NCBI GenBank assembly: GCA_022841795.1
Contig: JALHQU010000037.1
Coordinates: 1-41,731 of the forward strand
Reading direction: 5' to 3'
Source of the DNA: Fimbriiglobus sp.
Lineage (GTDB): Bacteria; Planctomycetota; Planctomycetia; Gemmatales; Gemmataceae
DNA length: 41,731 nt
Below the pieces are notes generated by a model. That model saw nothing but the letters and a program-made list of their open reading frames with translations, was not told the origin of the DNA and did not search any database. Shown here piece by piece: positions 29,638 to 38,112 of the stretch; position 1 is the first letter of the stretch, and every line of letters starts with the position of its first letter. A program made the position numbers and the translations under genes.

Positions 29638-29724
29638 CGGAGAGGGAGGGATTCGAACCCTCGATACCCGTGAAGGTATATCGGTTTTCGAGACCGACGC
29701 ATTCGACCACTCTGCCACCTCTCC
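29638..29724 (-). tRNA. tRNA-Ser (anticodon CGA)
   Basis: An 87-nt tRNA. The acceptor arm GGAGAGG pairs with CCTCTCC, with discriminator G. The D arm runs GCAGAGTGGTCGAATGC. The anticodon arm TCGGT-CTCGAAA-ACCGA places CGA at positions 34-36, reading the UCG codon. A long variable arm (TATACC...GGGTAT) is typical of serine tRNAs, and the T arm is GAGGG-TTCGAAT-CCCTC. No CCA is encoded. The 3' half is the probable attachment site of the adjacent integrase. Confidence 0.95.
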
Positions 29725-29779
29725 GGGTGGTGTTCCCAATATAGGGCCGGCGGCGGCGGGCGTGAAGGCGGGCCGGGCG

Positions 29780-30703
29780 CTAGCGCCAGTCGATCTCGTA
29801 GATCGGGCTGTCCGACTTCCACACCACGCTCGCGTTCGTCCCGTCCGGGTCAGCGACGAACACGCTCCACACGTTCCCCTTCTCGACGCCCTGGGTGAAC
29901 GCCACCCGCTTGCCGTCCGGCCGGAGGGCGAACGCCGTCCGCCCCTTCTGCGTCTTCCACTCGGTGAATGTCTTGGCGGCGGTGTCGTAAATGCCGATCT
30001 CGTCCGTCGCGTGCCCGCGGGCCAGGAACCGCTTGCCGTCCGGGAACGCGGCCAGAGGAACAGCCCCGCCCTCCTCCGGGATCACCACCGCGGGGTCGAA
30101 CTTGTCCGCCGCCGTCGTCACCGTCTCCACCTTCGTCTGCCGGCCGTTCGCCCCCGGACCGTCCCCCTTGATGAACCGCACGCACACAATCTTGCCAGTG
30201 CCCGGTATCAGCCCGGCCGGTCGGTACGGCCCGCCGACGTCGAGCTTCTTCTTCTCACCGGACGCCGCGTCGATGACCCAGCTGCGGTTGAACTCGCCCC
30301 GCCCCCGCGGGTTACGGTCCGCCTGCTCGTCGTCCTCCTCGACGGCGTAGACAGACTTGCCGTCCGCGGACCAGAAGTGCCCGCGCGGGGCCGACAGCTT
30401 CGCCAGTTCCTTCTCCTCCTTCCCGTCCACCGTCCGCACCAGCAGGCGGACCCCGCCGGCGTTGCCCGCCGGGATGCGGAGGAAGGCGAACGCCGTTCCG
30501 CCGGGAGACAGTTGGGCGTCGTGAACGCTCTCCTTCTCCCCCCACTCGTACACCACCGCGGCGGTCGAGCCGTCGGGGGCGATCCGGTGCAGCTTGCGGT
30601 CGCCCGTGCGGACGAGCAACTGGCTGGCGTCCTTCGCCTCCTTCGGCACCGGGGCGGCGACCGCGACGGCAGGCAGCAGGAAGAAGATGGCGGAGCGCAT
30701 CAT
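29780..30703 (-). CDS. secreted WD40/TolB-like beta-propeller protein
   Basis: A 307-residue exported protein. ATG at 30703 opens a short signal peptide (M-M-R-S-A-I-F-F-L-L-P-A-V-A-V-A-A-P); the frame extends upstream without a signal. Repeated units of about 45 residues carry the W-S/P-D-G-K or P-G-G motifs of TolB-like and PD40 propellers (F-W-S-A-D-G-K-S-V-Y near 100, A-F-P-D-G-K-R-F-L near 205, L-R-P-D-G-K-R-V-A-F-T near 245, V-A-D-P-D-G-T-N-A near 285). Propellers of this type bind partners or ligands rather than catalyse. It lies on the other side of the tRNA from the integrase and so probably belongs to the conserved chromosome. Partner unknown. Confidence 0.75.
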   Translation of the reverse strand: MMRSAIFFLLPAVAVAAPVPKEAKDASQLLVRTGDRKLHRIAPDGSTAAVVYEWGEKESVHDAQLSPGGTAFAFLRIPAGNAGGVRLLVRTVDGKEEKELAKLSAPRGHFWSADGKSVYAVEEDDEQADRNPRGRGEFNRSWVIDAASGEKKKLDVGGPYRPAGLIPGTGKIVCVRFIKGDGPGANGRQTKVETVTTAADKFDPAVVIPEEGGAVPLAAFPDGKRFLARGHATDEIGIYDTAAKTFTEWKTQKGRTAFALRPDGKRVAFTQGVEKGNVWSVFVADPDGTNASVVWKSDSPIYEIDWR

Positions 30704-30750
30704 CGAACGTCCGCGGCGGAAGTGAGGCGGAGGGGGGAACGGCCGGGGTG

Positions 30751-31044
30751 TCATCGACCCATCGCTTGTGGTGAGTCCGCAGCGAGAGCCTCGGTCAGCG
30801 CCTCCCACCCGGCGTCGATGTTCTCCCCGTCCAGCACGCGGCGGATAAGTTCGGTTTCATTCACCGTAACCTGAGACACGACGGTGACGAAGTACACGAG
30901 GTCAAAGTCCCCTTCGGGTGGGCTGGACTTCTTCGCCGCGTGGAGAACGGCCGCATCGAGAAACAGCCGCGTCAGCCGGCGGGCGGTCGGGTCGCTGATG
31001 GACTCGACCCGTGCGACCGCCTCATCGAAATTCCAGTTGTGCAT
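30751..31044 (-). CDS. hypothetical small protein with LIRRVLxGE motif
   Basis: A 97-residue soluble, helical protein: W-N-F-D-E-A-V-A-R-V-E, T-R-L-F-L-D-A-A-V-L-H-A and E-L-I-R-R-V-L-D-G-E-N-I-D-A-G-W. The L-I-R-R-V-L-x-G-E stretch is shared with the gene at 22954-23325 and its decayed copy, while the rest differs. It ends 47 bp upstream of the beta-propeller gene and starts 9 bp after the gene at 31054, so the three may form one transcript. Function unknown. Confidence 0.55.
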   Translation of the reverse strand: MHNWNFDEAVARVESISDPTARRLTRLFLDAAVLHAAKKSSPPEGDFDLVYFVTVVSQVTVNETELIRRVLDGENIDAGWEALTEALAADSPQAMGR

Positions 31045-31053
31045 GGCATGTTC

Positions 31054-31452
31054 TCACGGGCCGGGTTGCGGCGGATAATTGACGGTGACGACTCCTGTAG
31101 CGATATCGAGTTTGGCGGACACATCCTTCCCGATTCTCAACACCGTGCCGTCGGGTTTGATCACGATGCCGTGGACGCCAATCATCTTGCCGAAGAAGAC
31201 GACCTCACCCTGCGAACCCGCCCACCGACTCGATACCCATGCCGGAGCGTGAATCGCTTCGATCTGGAGGGCCAACTCCTCCCAGTACGCCGCCTTGTCC
31301 GCCGCCGTCCACCCCTGTGTCTCCCGGACGAAATACTGGCCGGCTTCCCGTGCCATCTGGTCACTGGTTGCGATTCCCTTCGGCCCACTGCCCGTCGTCT
31401 TGAGGGCGGGAACCGGCTTGCCGTTAAGGATCCGCGGGTTGTGTCCCCCCAC
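31054..31452 (-). CDS. hypothetical protein of 132 residues
   Basis: A GTG start at 31452 with GAGGA about 6 nt upstream is chosen; an in-frame stop lies just before it, so no longer start exists. The protein is soluble, with a Gly/Pro-rich start (G-G-H-N-P-R-I-L-N-G-K-P-V-P), a helical middle (A-Y-W-E-E-L-A-L-Q-I-E-A-I-H) and a beta-rich end (V-H-G-I-V-I-K-P-D-G-T-V-L-R-I-G-K-D and G-V-V-T-V-N-Y-P-P). I do not recognise the family. It is directly upstream of the gene at 30751 and divergent from aspS. Confidence 0.5.
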   Translation of the reverse strand: MGGHNPRILNGKPVPALKTTGSGPKGIATSDQMAREAGQYFVRETQGWTAADKAAYWEELALQIEAIHAPAWVSSRWAGSQGEVVFFGKMIGVHGIVIKPDGTVLRIGKDVSAKLDIATGVVTVNYPPQPGP

Positions 31453-31541
31453 CGCAAATCCTCGTCCGATTGCTTCCCGCTACCACGGCACCATTTCGGT
31501 CAGTCTACAGGGCCGAACCGTCGGGCGGAATGGACCCTCCG

Positions 31542-31547
31542 TATAAC
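31542..31547 (+). promoter_or_regulatory. possible -10 box of aspS
   Basis: TATAAC lies 44 bp before the aspS start. No convincing -35 hexamer is present at 16-18 nt spacing, so this is a weak call. Confidence 0.25.
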
Positions 31548-31590
31548 GACGGGGCGCATCCCGCGTCCCAGCATACCCGGAGCCGGTTCG

Positions 31591-33423
31591 ATGAGCGAGT
31601 GGCAACGCACCCACACCTGCGGCGACCTGCGGGCGGCCCACCTCGGCCACACCGTCACCCTGAACGGCTGGGTGCTGACCACGCGGAACTTCGGCAACCA
31701 GACGTTCATCGACCTCCGCGACCGCTACGGGTTCACCCAGGTGGTGTTCGAGGCGGACGACGCGGCGTTGTTCGCCGCCGCCAACCAGCTCGGCACCGAG
31801 TTCTGCATCTCCGTCACCGGGGTGGTCCGCCCACGCCTGGAGGGCAAGGCCCGCACCGACATCGACACCGGGGCGGTGGAGGTGGAGGCGAAGTCGCTGA
31901 CGGTGCTGAACACCTGCCCGGCCCTGCCGTTCCAGATCAACGAGTTCGGCAGCGAGCTGGCGAACGAGGAAATCCGCCTGCAGTACCGCTACCTGGACCT
32001 GCGGCGGCGGACGCTCCAGAAGGTGCTGGCACTGCGGCACCGGGTGTGCAAGACCATCCGCGACTTCCTGGACGCCCGCGGGTTCCTGGAGGTGGAAACC
32101 CCGCTACTCGGCAAGAGTACGCCGGAGGGGGCGCGGGATTACCTGGTGCCCAGCCGCACGTTCAACGGCGAATTCTTCGCCCTGCCGCAAAGCCCGCAAC
32201 TGTACAAGCAGCTGCTCATGGTGTCCGGGTACGACAAGTACTTCCAGATCGCCAAGTGCCTGCGGGACGAAGACCTGCGGGCCGACCGCCAGCCGGAGTT
32301 CACCCAGCTCGACCTGGAGATGAGCTTCGTCGAGCGGGAGGACGTGCTGAGCCTGATGGAGAACCTGGCGGCGGCGATCGTGAACCAGTGCCTGGGGGTG
32401 ACGATCCCCACGCCGTTCCCGCGGCTGAGCTACGCCGAGGCGATGAGCAAGTACGGCAGCGACAAGCCGGACCTGCGGTTCGGCCTGCCGATCGTGGACG
32501 TGACGGACATCGCCGGGGCGAGCGAGGCCAAGTTCTTGACGGAAGCCGTCGCCGCCGGCGGGGTGGTGCGGGCGATCAACGCCAAGGGCGCCGCCGACAA
32601 GTTCAGCAACACCCAACTGAAGCCGGGCGGGGAGCTGCCGAAGCTGGCCGCGACGTACAAGGCGAACGGGCTGGCGTTCCTGAAGGCGGAGGGCGACAAG
32701 CTGACCGGCAGCATCGAGAAGTTCTTCGGCGACGACCTGAAGGCGAAGCTGCGGGAGCGGCTGGGGGTGCAACCCGGCGACCTGCTGCTGTTCGTGGCCG
32801 GGCCGGAGGCGGTGGCGTGCGACGCGCTCGGGGCGCTGCGGAGCCACCTGGGGGCGGCGCTCAAGCTGTACCGCCACTGGTGGGACGAGAAGGCCGAGGC
32901 GGAGAAGGCGGGCAAGCCGTTCCAGCTCCGGCCGGAGCACTTCAACTTCCTGTGGGTGGTGGACTTCCCGATGTTCGCGTTCGACGACTGTGAGAACCGC
33001 TGGGTGGCGATCCACCACCCGTTCACCGCCCCGATGGACGAACACCTGGACACGATGGAAAGCGAACCGGGAAAGGCCAAGGCGAAGGCCTACGACATGG
33101 TGCTGAACGGGTACGAAGTCGGCGGCGGGAGCATCCGGATCCACCGCCAGGACGTGCAGGCCCGCGTGTTCAAGATGCTCGGCATGGAGATGGACGAGGC
33201 GAAGGCGCGGTTCGGCTTCCTGCTGGACGCGCTGAACAGCGGCGCCCCGCCGCACGGCGGCATCGCGCTGGGTCTCGACCGCTGGTGCATGATCCTGGCC
33301 GGGACGACGAACATCCGCGACGTGATCGCCTTCCCGAAGAACAAGCAGGCCCGCGACCTGATGACCGGCGCCCCGGCGGCGGTGGAAGCCCGGCAGTTGA
33401 AGGACCTGGGCATCAAGGTGTGA
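31591..33423 (+). CDS. aspS: aspartyl-tRNA synthetase
   Basis: A 610-residue class II aminoacyl-tRNA synthetase charging tRNA-Asp with aspartate in the cytoplasm. Length fits the bacterial type. ATG at 31591 begins M-S-E-W-Q-R-T-H-T-C-G-D-L, normal for the family. The N-terminal OB-fold anticodon domain covers about residues 1-110 (F-I-D-L-R-D-R-Y-G-F-T-Q). Motif 1 lies near F-L-E-V-E-T-P. Motif 2 is L-R-D-E-D-L-R-A-D-R-Q-P-E-F-T-Q. The bacterial GAD insertion lies about 285-420, and motif 3 is G-I-A-L-G-L-D-R-W near the end. It opens a plus-strand set with the Rpn-like and PhzF genes. Confidence 0.97.
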   Translation: MSEWQRTHTCGDLRAAHLGHTVTLNGWVLTTRNFGNQTFIDLRDRYGFTQVVFEADDAALFAAANQLGTEFCISVTGVVRPRLEGKARTDIDTGAVEVEAKSLTVLNTCPALPFQINEFGSELANEEIRLQYRYLDLRRRTLQKVLALRHRVCKTIRDFLDARGFLEVETPLLGKSTPEGARDYLVPSRTFNGEFFALPQSPQLYKQLLMVSGYDKYFQIAKCLRDEDLRADRQPEFTQLDLEMSFVEREDVLSLMENLAAAIVNQCLGVTIPTPFPRLSYAEAMSKYGSDKPDLRFGLPIVDVTDIAGASEAKFLTEAVAAGGVVRAINAKGAADKFSNTQLKPGGELPKLAATYKANGLAFLKAEGDKLTGSIEKFFGDDLKAKLRERLGVQPGDLLLFVAGPEAVACDALGALRSHLGAALKLYRHWWDEKAEAEKAGKPFQLRPEHFNFLWVVDFPMFAFDDCENRWVAIHHPFTAPMDEHLDTMESEPGKAKAKAYDMVLNGYEVGGGSIRIHRQDVQARVFKMLGMEMDEAKARFGFLLDALNSGAPPHGGIALGLDRWCMILAGTTNIRDVIAFPKNKQARDLMTGAPAAVEARQLKDLGIKV

Positions 33424-33424
33424 C

Positions 33425-34318
33425 GTGGCGAAGCCGTTCGACGCCGCTCTGAACGCCCTGATCGACACCCGGCCGGAAGACTGGGCGGCGTTCCTCGCCG
33501 CCCGGCTGGGCATCCCACCCGGCCCGGCCGAGGTGATCGACACCGACCTGTCCGTCACCGCTCAGGCGGACAAGCTGTTCCGCATCAACGGCCCGTCCCC
33601 GGCGCTGGTTCACCTGGAGTTGGAGTCGAGTTCCCGGCGGGGCAAGCCGGACCAGTTGATGTGGTACAACACGCTGGTCCGGCACCAGCTGCCCGAGCGG
33701 CTGCCGGTGTACAGCGTGCTCATGCTCCTCCGCCCGTCCGCCCACGCCGACGACCAGACCGGGGTGCACCAGGTGCTCGGCGTGCGGGGCGAGGTGATCC
33801 ACGAGTTCCGGTACTCGGTCATCCGCGTGTGGCAGGAGGCGGCGGACACGTTCCTGGCCGCCGGGCCGGTGTTCGCCCCGCTCGCTCTACTGACCGATGA
33901 AGCCGAGGCAGACCTGCCGGGAGTGTTCGGCCGGTTCGTCGGGCGGTTGCAACAACCGGACGTGACGGGTAGGGTGGGAGGAACCATGATCGGTAACGGG
34001 TTCGTGCTGTGCGGCCTGCGGTACGATCTCGGCCGCTTTCAGGAGATGTTCATGAGTCTGGAATCCATCATCGATGACTCCACAAGCGCCCAATGGCTAA
34101 TCCGGAAGGGGGAGACGCAGGGGCTGTCCCTGGGGTTGTCCCAGGGCCGCCTCCAAGAGGCGCGCAGCATGTTGCTCCGTCTGGGGAACAAAAGGTACGG
34201 CCCGGAGCCGACGGCCGAGTCGCGGCTGACCGCGATCGACGACCTGCCCCGGTTGGAGCGGATGGCCGACCGGATGCTCGACGCCCCAGGTTGGGACGAC
34301 CTGCTCGCCACGGAGTGA
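33425..34318 (+). CDS. Rpn/DUF4351-type PD-(D/E)XK-like protein
   Basis: A 297-residue protein with a GTG start one base after the aspS stop, so translation is probably coupled. The N-terminal half follows the PD-(D/E)XK layout of recombination-promoting (Rpn) nucleases and related 'transposase-like' proteins: D-T-D-L-S, then V-H-L-E-L-E-S-S followed by Y-N-T-L-V-R. The usual H-x-E-x-Q ends in S here (E-L-E-S), so one active-site position is not standard. The C-terminal part (S-Q-G-R-L-Q-E-A-R-S-M-L-L-R-L-G, L-P-R-L-E-R-M-A-D-R) matches DUF4351, a helical tail common in Planctomycetes. Function is DNA-related by family only; nothing shows a role in translation despite the neighbour. Confidence 0.75.
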   Translation: MAKPFDAALNALIDTRPEDWAAFLAARLGIPPGPAEVIDTDLSVTAQADKLFRINGPSPALVHLELESSSRRGKPDQLMWYNTLVRHQLPERLPVYSVLMLLRPSAHADDQTGVHQVLGVRGEVIHEFRYSVIRVWQEAADTFLAAGPVFAPLALLTDEAEADLPGVFGRFVGRLQQPDVTGRVGGTMIGNGFVLCGLRYDLGRFQEMFMSLESIIDDSTSAQWLIRKGETQGLSLGLSQGRLQEARSMLLRLGNKRYGPEPTAESRLTAIDDLPRLERMADRMLDAPGWDDLLATE

Positions 34319-34323
34319 CGCCC

Positions 34324-35115
34324 ATGCCCCGCGTTCCGATCTGGCAGGTGGATGCGTTCACCGACCGGCCGTTCGCCGGCAACCCGGCGGCCGTCGTGTG
34401 GCTGGACGCCGACGCCGACCCCGCCTGGATGCAGCACGTCGCCGCCGAGATGAACCTGGCCGAGACGGCGTTCATCCGGAAACTCCCCGACGGCTACTCC
34501 CTGCGGTGGTTCACCCCGAAGGTGGAGGTGGACCTGTGCGGGCACGCCACCCTCGCGTCCGCCCACGCCCTGTGGACGAGCGGGACGGTGACGGACGATC
34601 CCCTTCGCTTCCACACGCTCAGCGGGGTGCTGACGTGTACGAAGGCGGGCGGCCGGATCGAACTCGACTTCCCCGCCACCCCGCCGACGGAAGCGACCGT
34701 GGACTACGCCGTGCTGGACGCGCTCGGCGCCACCGCCGCGTTCTTCGGCCGCACCCGGTTCGACGTGCTGGTGCAGGTGCCGTCGGCAACGGAACTGCGG
34801 GCACTCCGGCCGGACTTCCGCCGGCTCGGGGCGGTGCAGGCCCGCGGGGTGATCGCCACGGCGGTCAGCGACGACCCGCGGTTCGACTTCATTTCCCGCT
34901 TCTTCGCCCCGCAGGTGGGCATCGACGAGGACCCCGTCACCGGCTCGGCCCACTGTGCGCTCACCCCGTACTGGGCGAAGCAACTCGGCAAGACGGCGAT
35001 GACCGCGTTCCAGGCGTCCGAGCGAGGCGGCACCCTGCACATTCGCCTGACCGGCGACCGGGTGATCCTCGGCGGGCACGCCGTCACCACCCTCGACGGC
35101 CACCTGGTCGCGTGA
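34324..35115 (+). CDS. PhzF-family isomerase
   Basis: A 263-residue member of the PhzF/diaminopimelate-epimerase-like superfamily. ATG at 34324, 5 bp after the preceding stop. Family motifs are clear: Q-V-D-A-F-T-D-R-P-F-A-G-N-P-A-A-V at the N-terminus, the acid-base Glu in N-L-A-E-T-A-F (about residue 46), the L-C-G-H-A-T motif near 75, and D-P-V-T-G-S-A-H near 204 in the second half. The two halves show the internal symmetry of the fold. PhzF isomerises dihydro-3-hydroxyanthranilate in phenazine synthesis, but most homologues, as probably here, act in other unknown steps; no phenazine gene is nearby. Confidence 0.92.
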   Translation: MPRVPIWQVDAFTDRPFAGNPAAVVWLDADADPAWMQHVAAEMNLAETAFIRKLPDGYSLRWFTPKVEVDLCGHATLASAHALWTSGTVTDDPLRFHTLSGVLTCTKAGGRIELDFPATPPTEATVDYAVLDALGATAAFFGRTRFDVLVQVPSATELRALRPDFRRLGAVQARGVIATAVSDDPRFDFISRFFAPQVGIDEDPVTGSAHCALTPYWAKQLGKTAMTAFQASERGGTLHIRLTGDRVILGGHAVTTLDGHLVA

Positions 35116-35362
35116 TCGCGTTCTTATCAGCTCCCCGAGTCGGCGAATCACGCTGTTTCGATTCGGAAACAACCCACTCAGGCCGTGGCCGAAAGGCCGA
35201 CGGTTATGCCCCGGCCGTACCTCCGCCAACTGAACGGCCGCAATAACACGCCGGCCTGAATCGGATTTCGGCGCCGCCCGACCGGGCGTGATTTACCGTT
35301 CGCACACGACCGATCCGCACGCCCGCGGCCGGTTTCGCCCTCGGTCCGACGAGCCGGCCGAC

Positions 35363-38062
35363 ATGTCGCCCAGCGTCACCCCGGACACCACCCCGCCGCC
35401 CACCGAGTGGACGCCGACGGCCCCGTCCGCCGTCACCCCGGCGGACGGCGTCGTCCGCCCCGCGGCCGCGGACGAGTGGGACGACGACGACCTGGACGCC
35501 CTGCGACATCTGCCGAAAATCGGCGACGAGTTCCTCGGGTTCGAGCTGACCGACGAGCTCGGGCGGGGCGGGTTCGGGCGGGTGTTCCTGGCCCGGCAGA
35601 AGGACCTGGCCGACCGCCCGGTGGCGCTGAAGGTGGCGGTCGGGCCGGACGCCGAGTCGCAGAACCTGGCCCGCCTGCAGCACACCAACATCATGCCCAT
35701 CCACTCGGTGCACAAGGCCCGGCGGATGGTGGCGGTGTGCATGCCGTTCTACGGCCGCACCACCCTGGCCGACCTGTGCACGTCGCTCGACTCGCTGCAC
35801 GCCCCGCCGACGTCCGGCGGGCACGTGGTCGGCACCCTGGCCGCCCGCCGGGACAGCAGCACCCGCGCCGCCCTGTCCTCCCACACCGACACCCGCCCGG
35901 ACGAATCCGCCACCCGCCCGCTGCCCGTCCCCGCCCCGGCGGTCGAGCCGGCCCTGCCGAACCTGTCCGTCCTCCGCACCATGAGCTACGCGGACGCGGT
36001 GCTGTGGATCGGCCGGCGGATCGCCGACGGGCTGGCGCACGCGCACGACCGCGGGGTGATCCACCGCGACCTGAAGCCGGCGAACGTGCTGCTGGCCGAC
36101 GACGGCCAGCCGCTGGTGCTCGACTTCAACCTGTCCGCCCACGTCAGCGACCGCGGCCGCCGCCGCGGCGGCACCATCCCGTACATGTCGCCGGAACAGC
36201 TGCGGGGGATGGTCGGGGAGAACACCGACATCGACCCGCGGTCGGACGTGTACTCGCTCGGCCTGCTGCTCGCCCAACTGCTCACCGGCCGGTACCCGTT
36301 CCCGCGGCGGAAGGGCGGCCGGCCGGACGACCTGCGGCAGTTGATCGCCGACCGCTCCGGCCCGCTCCCGCGGCTGCGGGGGGCAGGCAACCGGGCGATC
36401 AGCCCGACGGTCGAGGCGATCGTCCACAAGTGCCTGGCGTTCGACCCGGCCGCCCGGTACCAGTCCGCCCGTGACCTGATCGAAGACCTGGAGTTGCACC
36501 AGGCGCACCGGCCGACCCGGCACGCCCCGAACCCGTCGCTCCGCGAGCGGCTGTGCAAGTGGAAGCGGCGGCACCCGAAGCTGACCTGCCCGCTGCCGGT
36601 GGCCGGGATGGCGGCGGCGGTGGCGGCAGTGGTGGTCGGCGGGTGGGCGTGGGCGGCAGTGGCGGCCGAGCGGGCGGCCCTGGCCCGGCACGCCGAGCGG
36701 GGGCGGGCGGTGGTGGCCGAGTTCGAGTCCCATCAGGGCGCCGCCGAGCAGTACCTGACCGCGCACAACGGCCACCCCGAGCTGATCGCCCGCGGTCGGG
36801 CCGCCGGGTTCCGCGCGCTCGACACCCTGACTACTCAGCTCGGCGACCGCTGGACCGACCGGCCGGAGTACCACACGCTGCTGGCGTCCGACCGCGAGCG
36901 GCTGACCGCCCGCGCCGGCGAACTGGTCGTCCTGCTCGCCCGGTCGGGCGGGCTGGACGGCCGGGACGCGGCCGTCAGCGGTCTGCCCGCCGACGCCCCG
37001 GCGTCGGTTCGCGAGCCGGTGCTGTGGGCGGCCGGGCTGCACGCCGACGGCCAGTTCCGCCAGTCCGTCCCCGACCTCCAGAGCTACACCCGTGCTCACC
37101 CGGACGACGCCGGCGGCTGGTTCCTGCTCGGCCGGGCGCACGCCGAGGGCGGGAACGCCGACGACGCGTACCTGGCGTACAGCGCCGGCATCGCCCTGCG
37201 GCCGCGGTACGCCGCCGGGTACTACTTCCGGGCGGTGGCGGCCAACGTGCTGAGGAAGGCGGACCCGGCCACCGGCCTGCCGCAGGCGGTGCTGGACGCC
37301 GACCGGGCGGTCGAGCTGGACCCCGAGTTCGTCGAGGGCCGGCTGCTCCGCGCCCAACTGCGGCACCAGCTCAAGCGGCCGAAGGACGCGCTGGCGGACC
37401 TGGACGCGATACTCGACCACCCGGCCCCGCCCACCCGCGCGTGGCTGCTGCGGGCGGTGGTCCGCGACCACCTCGGGGACAAGACCGGGGCCGCCGCTGA
37501 CCGGGCCGAGGGGCTGAAGCGGGTACCGACCACGGCCACCGACTACATCGCCCGCGGGGCGGCCCGGCGGGCGGCCGACCCGGCGAACGCGCTGGCCGAC
37601 TTCCGCGCGGCCGAGGCGCTCGACCCGCTGAACACCGCCGCCCTGGAAAATCAGGCGTATGTGCAGGCGGAGATCCTGCACCGCCCGGACAAAGCGGCCG
37701 ACACCCTGGCCCGCCTGCTCGCCGTCACCCCGCACAACCCGCTGGCGTTCGTGTCGCGGGCGGTGTACCTGGCCCGCAGCGGCAAGACGGCGGCGGCGGT
37801 GGCGGACGCGGACAAGGCGGCGGAGCTGAGCGACACCCCGCCGGTGCGGTACCGGGTGGCGTGCGTGTACGCGCTGGCGGCGAAGGCCGACCCGAAGTAC
37901 GCCGCCCCCGCCCTCCACCACCTGGCCGCCGCCCTGCGGGCCGGGTTCGGGTACGACCACCTGCCGACCGACTCCGACCTGGACCCGCTCCGCGGGCGGG
38001 CCGAGTTCGACCGGCTGAACGAGCTGACGAAGGTGCTGACCGCCCTCGGGTCGGCGAAGTAA
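35363..38062 (+). CDS. membrane-anchored Hanks-type Ser/Thr kinase with TPR-like tail
   Basis: An 899-residue kinase. ATG at 35363 is preferred over an in-frame GTG at 35288. The catalytic domain (about 55-365) has G-R-G-G-F-G (67-72), the Lys of V-A-L-K-V-A (90), H-R-D-L-K-P-A-N and an A-P-E-like M-S-P-E-Q-L. The DFG motif is D-F-N (L-D-F-N-L-S-A), a variation that keeps the metal-binding Asp. An insertion of about 65 residues lies between the hinge and the catalytic loop. One transmembrane helix (A-A-A-V-A-A-V-V-V-G-G-W-A-W) follows, then about 450 residues of TPR-like helical repeats with W-F-L-L-G-R-A, Y-Y-F-R-A-V-A and A-L-A-D-L-D-A-I. A sensor or scaffold role is inferred. It is followed after 50 bp by the protease gene. 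Confidence 0.92.
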   Translation: MSPSVTPDTTPPPTEWTPTAPSAVTPADGVVRPAAADEWDDDDLDALRHLPKIGDEFLGFELTDELGRGGFGRVFLARQKDLADRPVALKVAVGPDAESQNLARLQHTNIMPIHSVHKARRMVAVCMPFYGRTTLADLCTSLDSLHAPPTSGGHVVGTLAARRDSSTRAALSSHTDTRPDESATRPLPVPAPAVEPALPNLSVLRTMSYADAVLWIGRRIADGLAHAHDRGVIHRDLKPANVLLADDGQPLVLDFNLSAHVSDRGRRRGGTIPYMSPEQLRGMVGENTDIDPRSDVYSLGLLLAQLLTGRYPFPRRKGGRPDDLRQLIADRSGPLPRLRGAGNRAISPTVEAIVHKCLAFDPAARYQSARDLIEDLELHQAHRPTRHAPNPSLRERLCKWKRRHPKLTCPLPVAGMAAAVAAVVVGGWAWAAVAAERAALARHAERGRAVVAEFESHQGAAEQYLTAHNGHPELIARGRAAGFRALDTLTTQLGDRWTDRPEYHTLLASDRERLTARAGELVVLLARSGGLDGRDAAVSGLPADAPASVREPVLWAAGLHADGQFRQSVPDLQSYTRAHPDDAGGWFLLGRAHAEGGNADDAYLAYSAGIALRPRYAAGYYFRAVAANVLRKADPATGLPQAVLDADRAVELDPEFVEGRLLRAQLRHQLKRPKDALADLDAILDHPAPPTRAWLLRAVVRDHLGDKTGAAADRAEGLKRVPTTATDYIARGAARRAADPANALADFRAAEALDPLNTAALENQAYVQAEILHRPDKAADTLARLLAVTPHNPLAFVSRAVYLARSGKTAAAVADADKAAELSDTPPVRYRVACVYALAAKADPKYAAPALHHLAAALRAGFGYDHLPTDSDLDPLRGRAEFDRLNELTKVLTALGSAK

Positions 38063-38112
38063 CCCCCCGCCACCGGCCCCGCCGCGTGGCCCACCATTGA
38101 CCCGAGGTTCCG

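Noticed and set aside
10889-29638. An island defined by the two tyrosine recombinases as its ends
   Set aside because: They are unrelated enough to be separate modules, no matching attachment repeats were found by eye, and the region between 11.9 and 28.2 kb may not be a unit.
31470-32993. Second large frame overlapping aspS
   Set aside because: Shadow frame made of Arg, Gly and Pro; aspS has all class II synthetase motifs in its own frame.
34324-35115. Phenazine biosynthesis locus
   Set aside because: Only a PhzF-family gene is present; none of the other phz genes are near.
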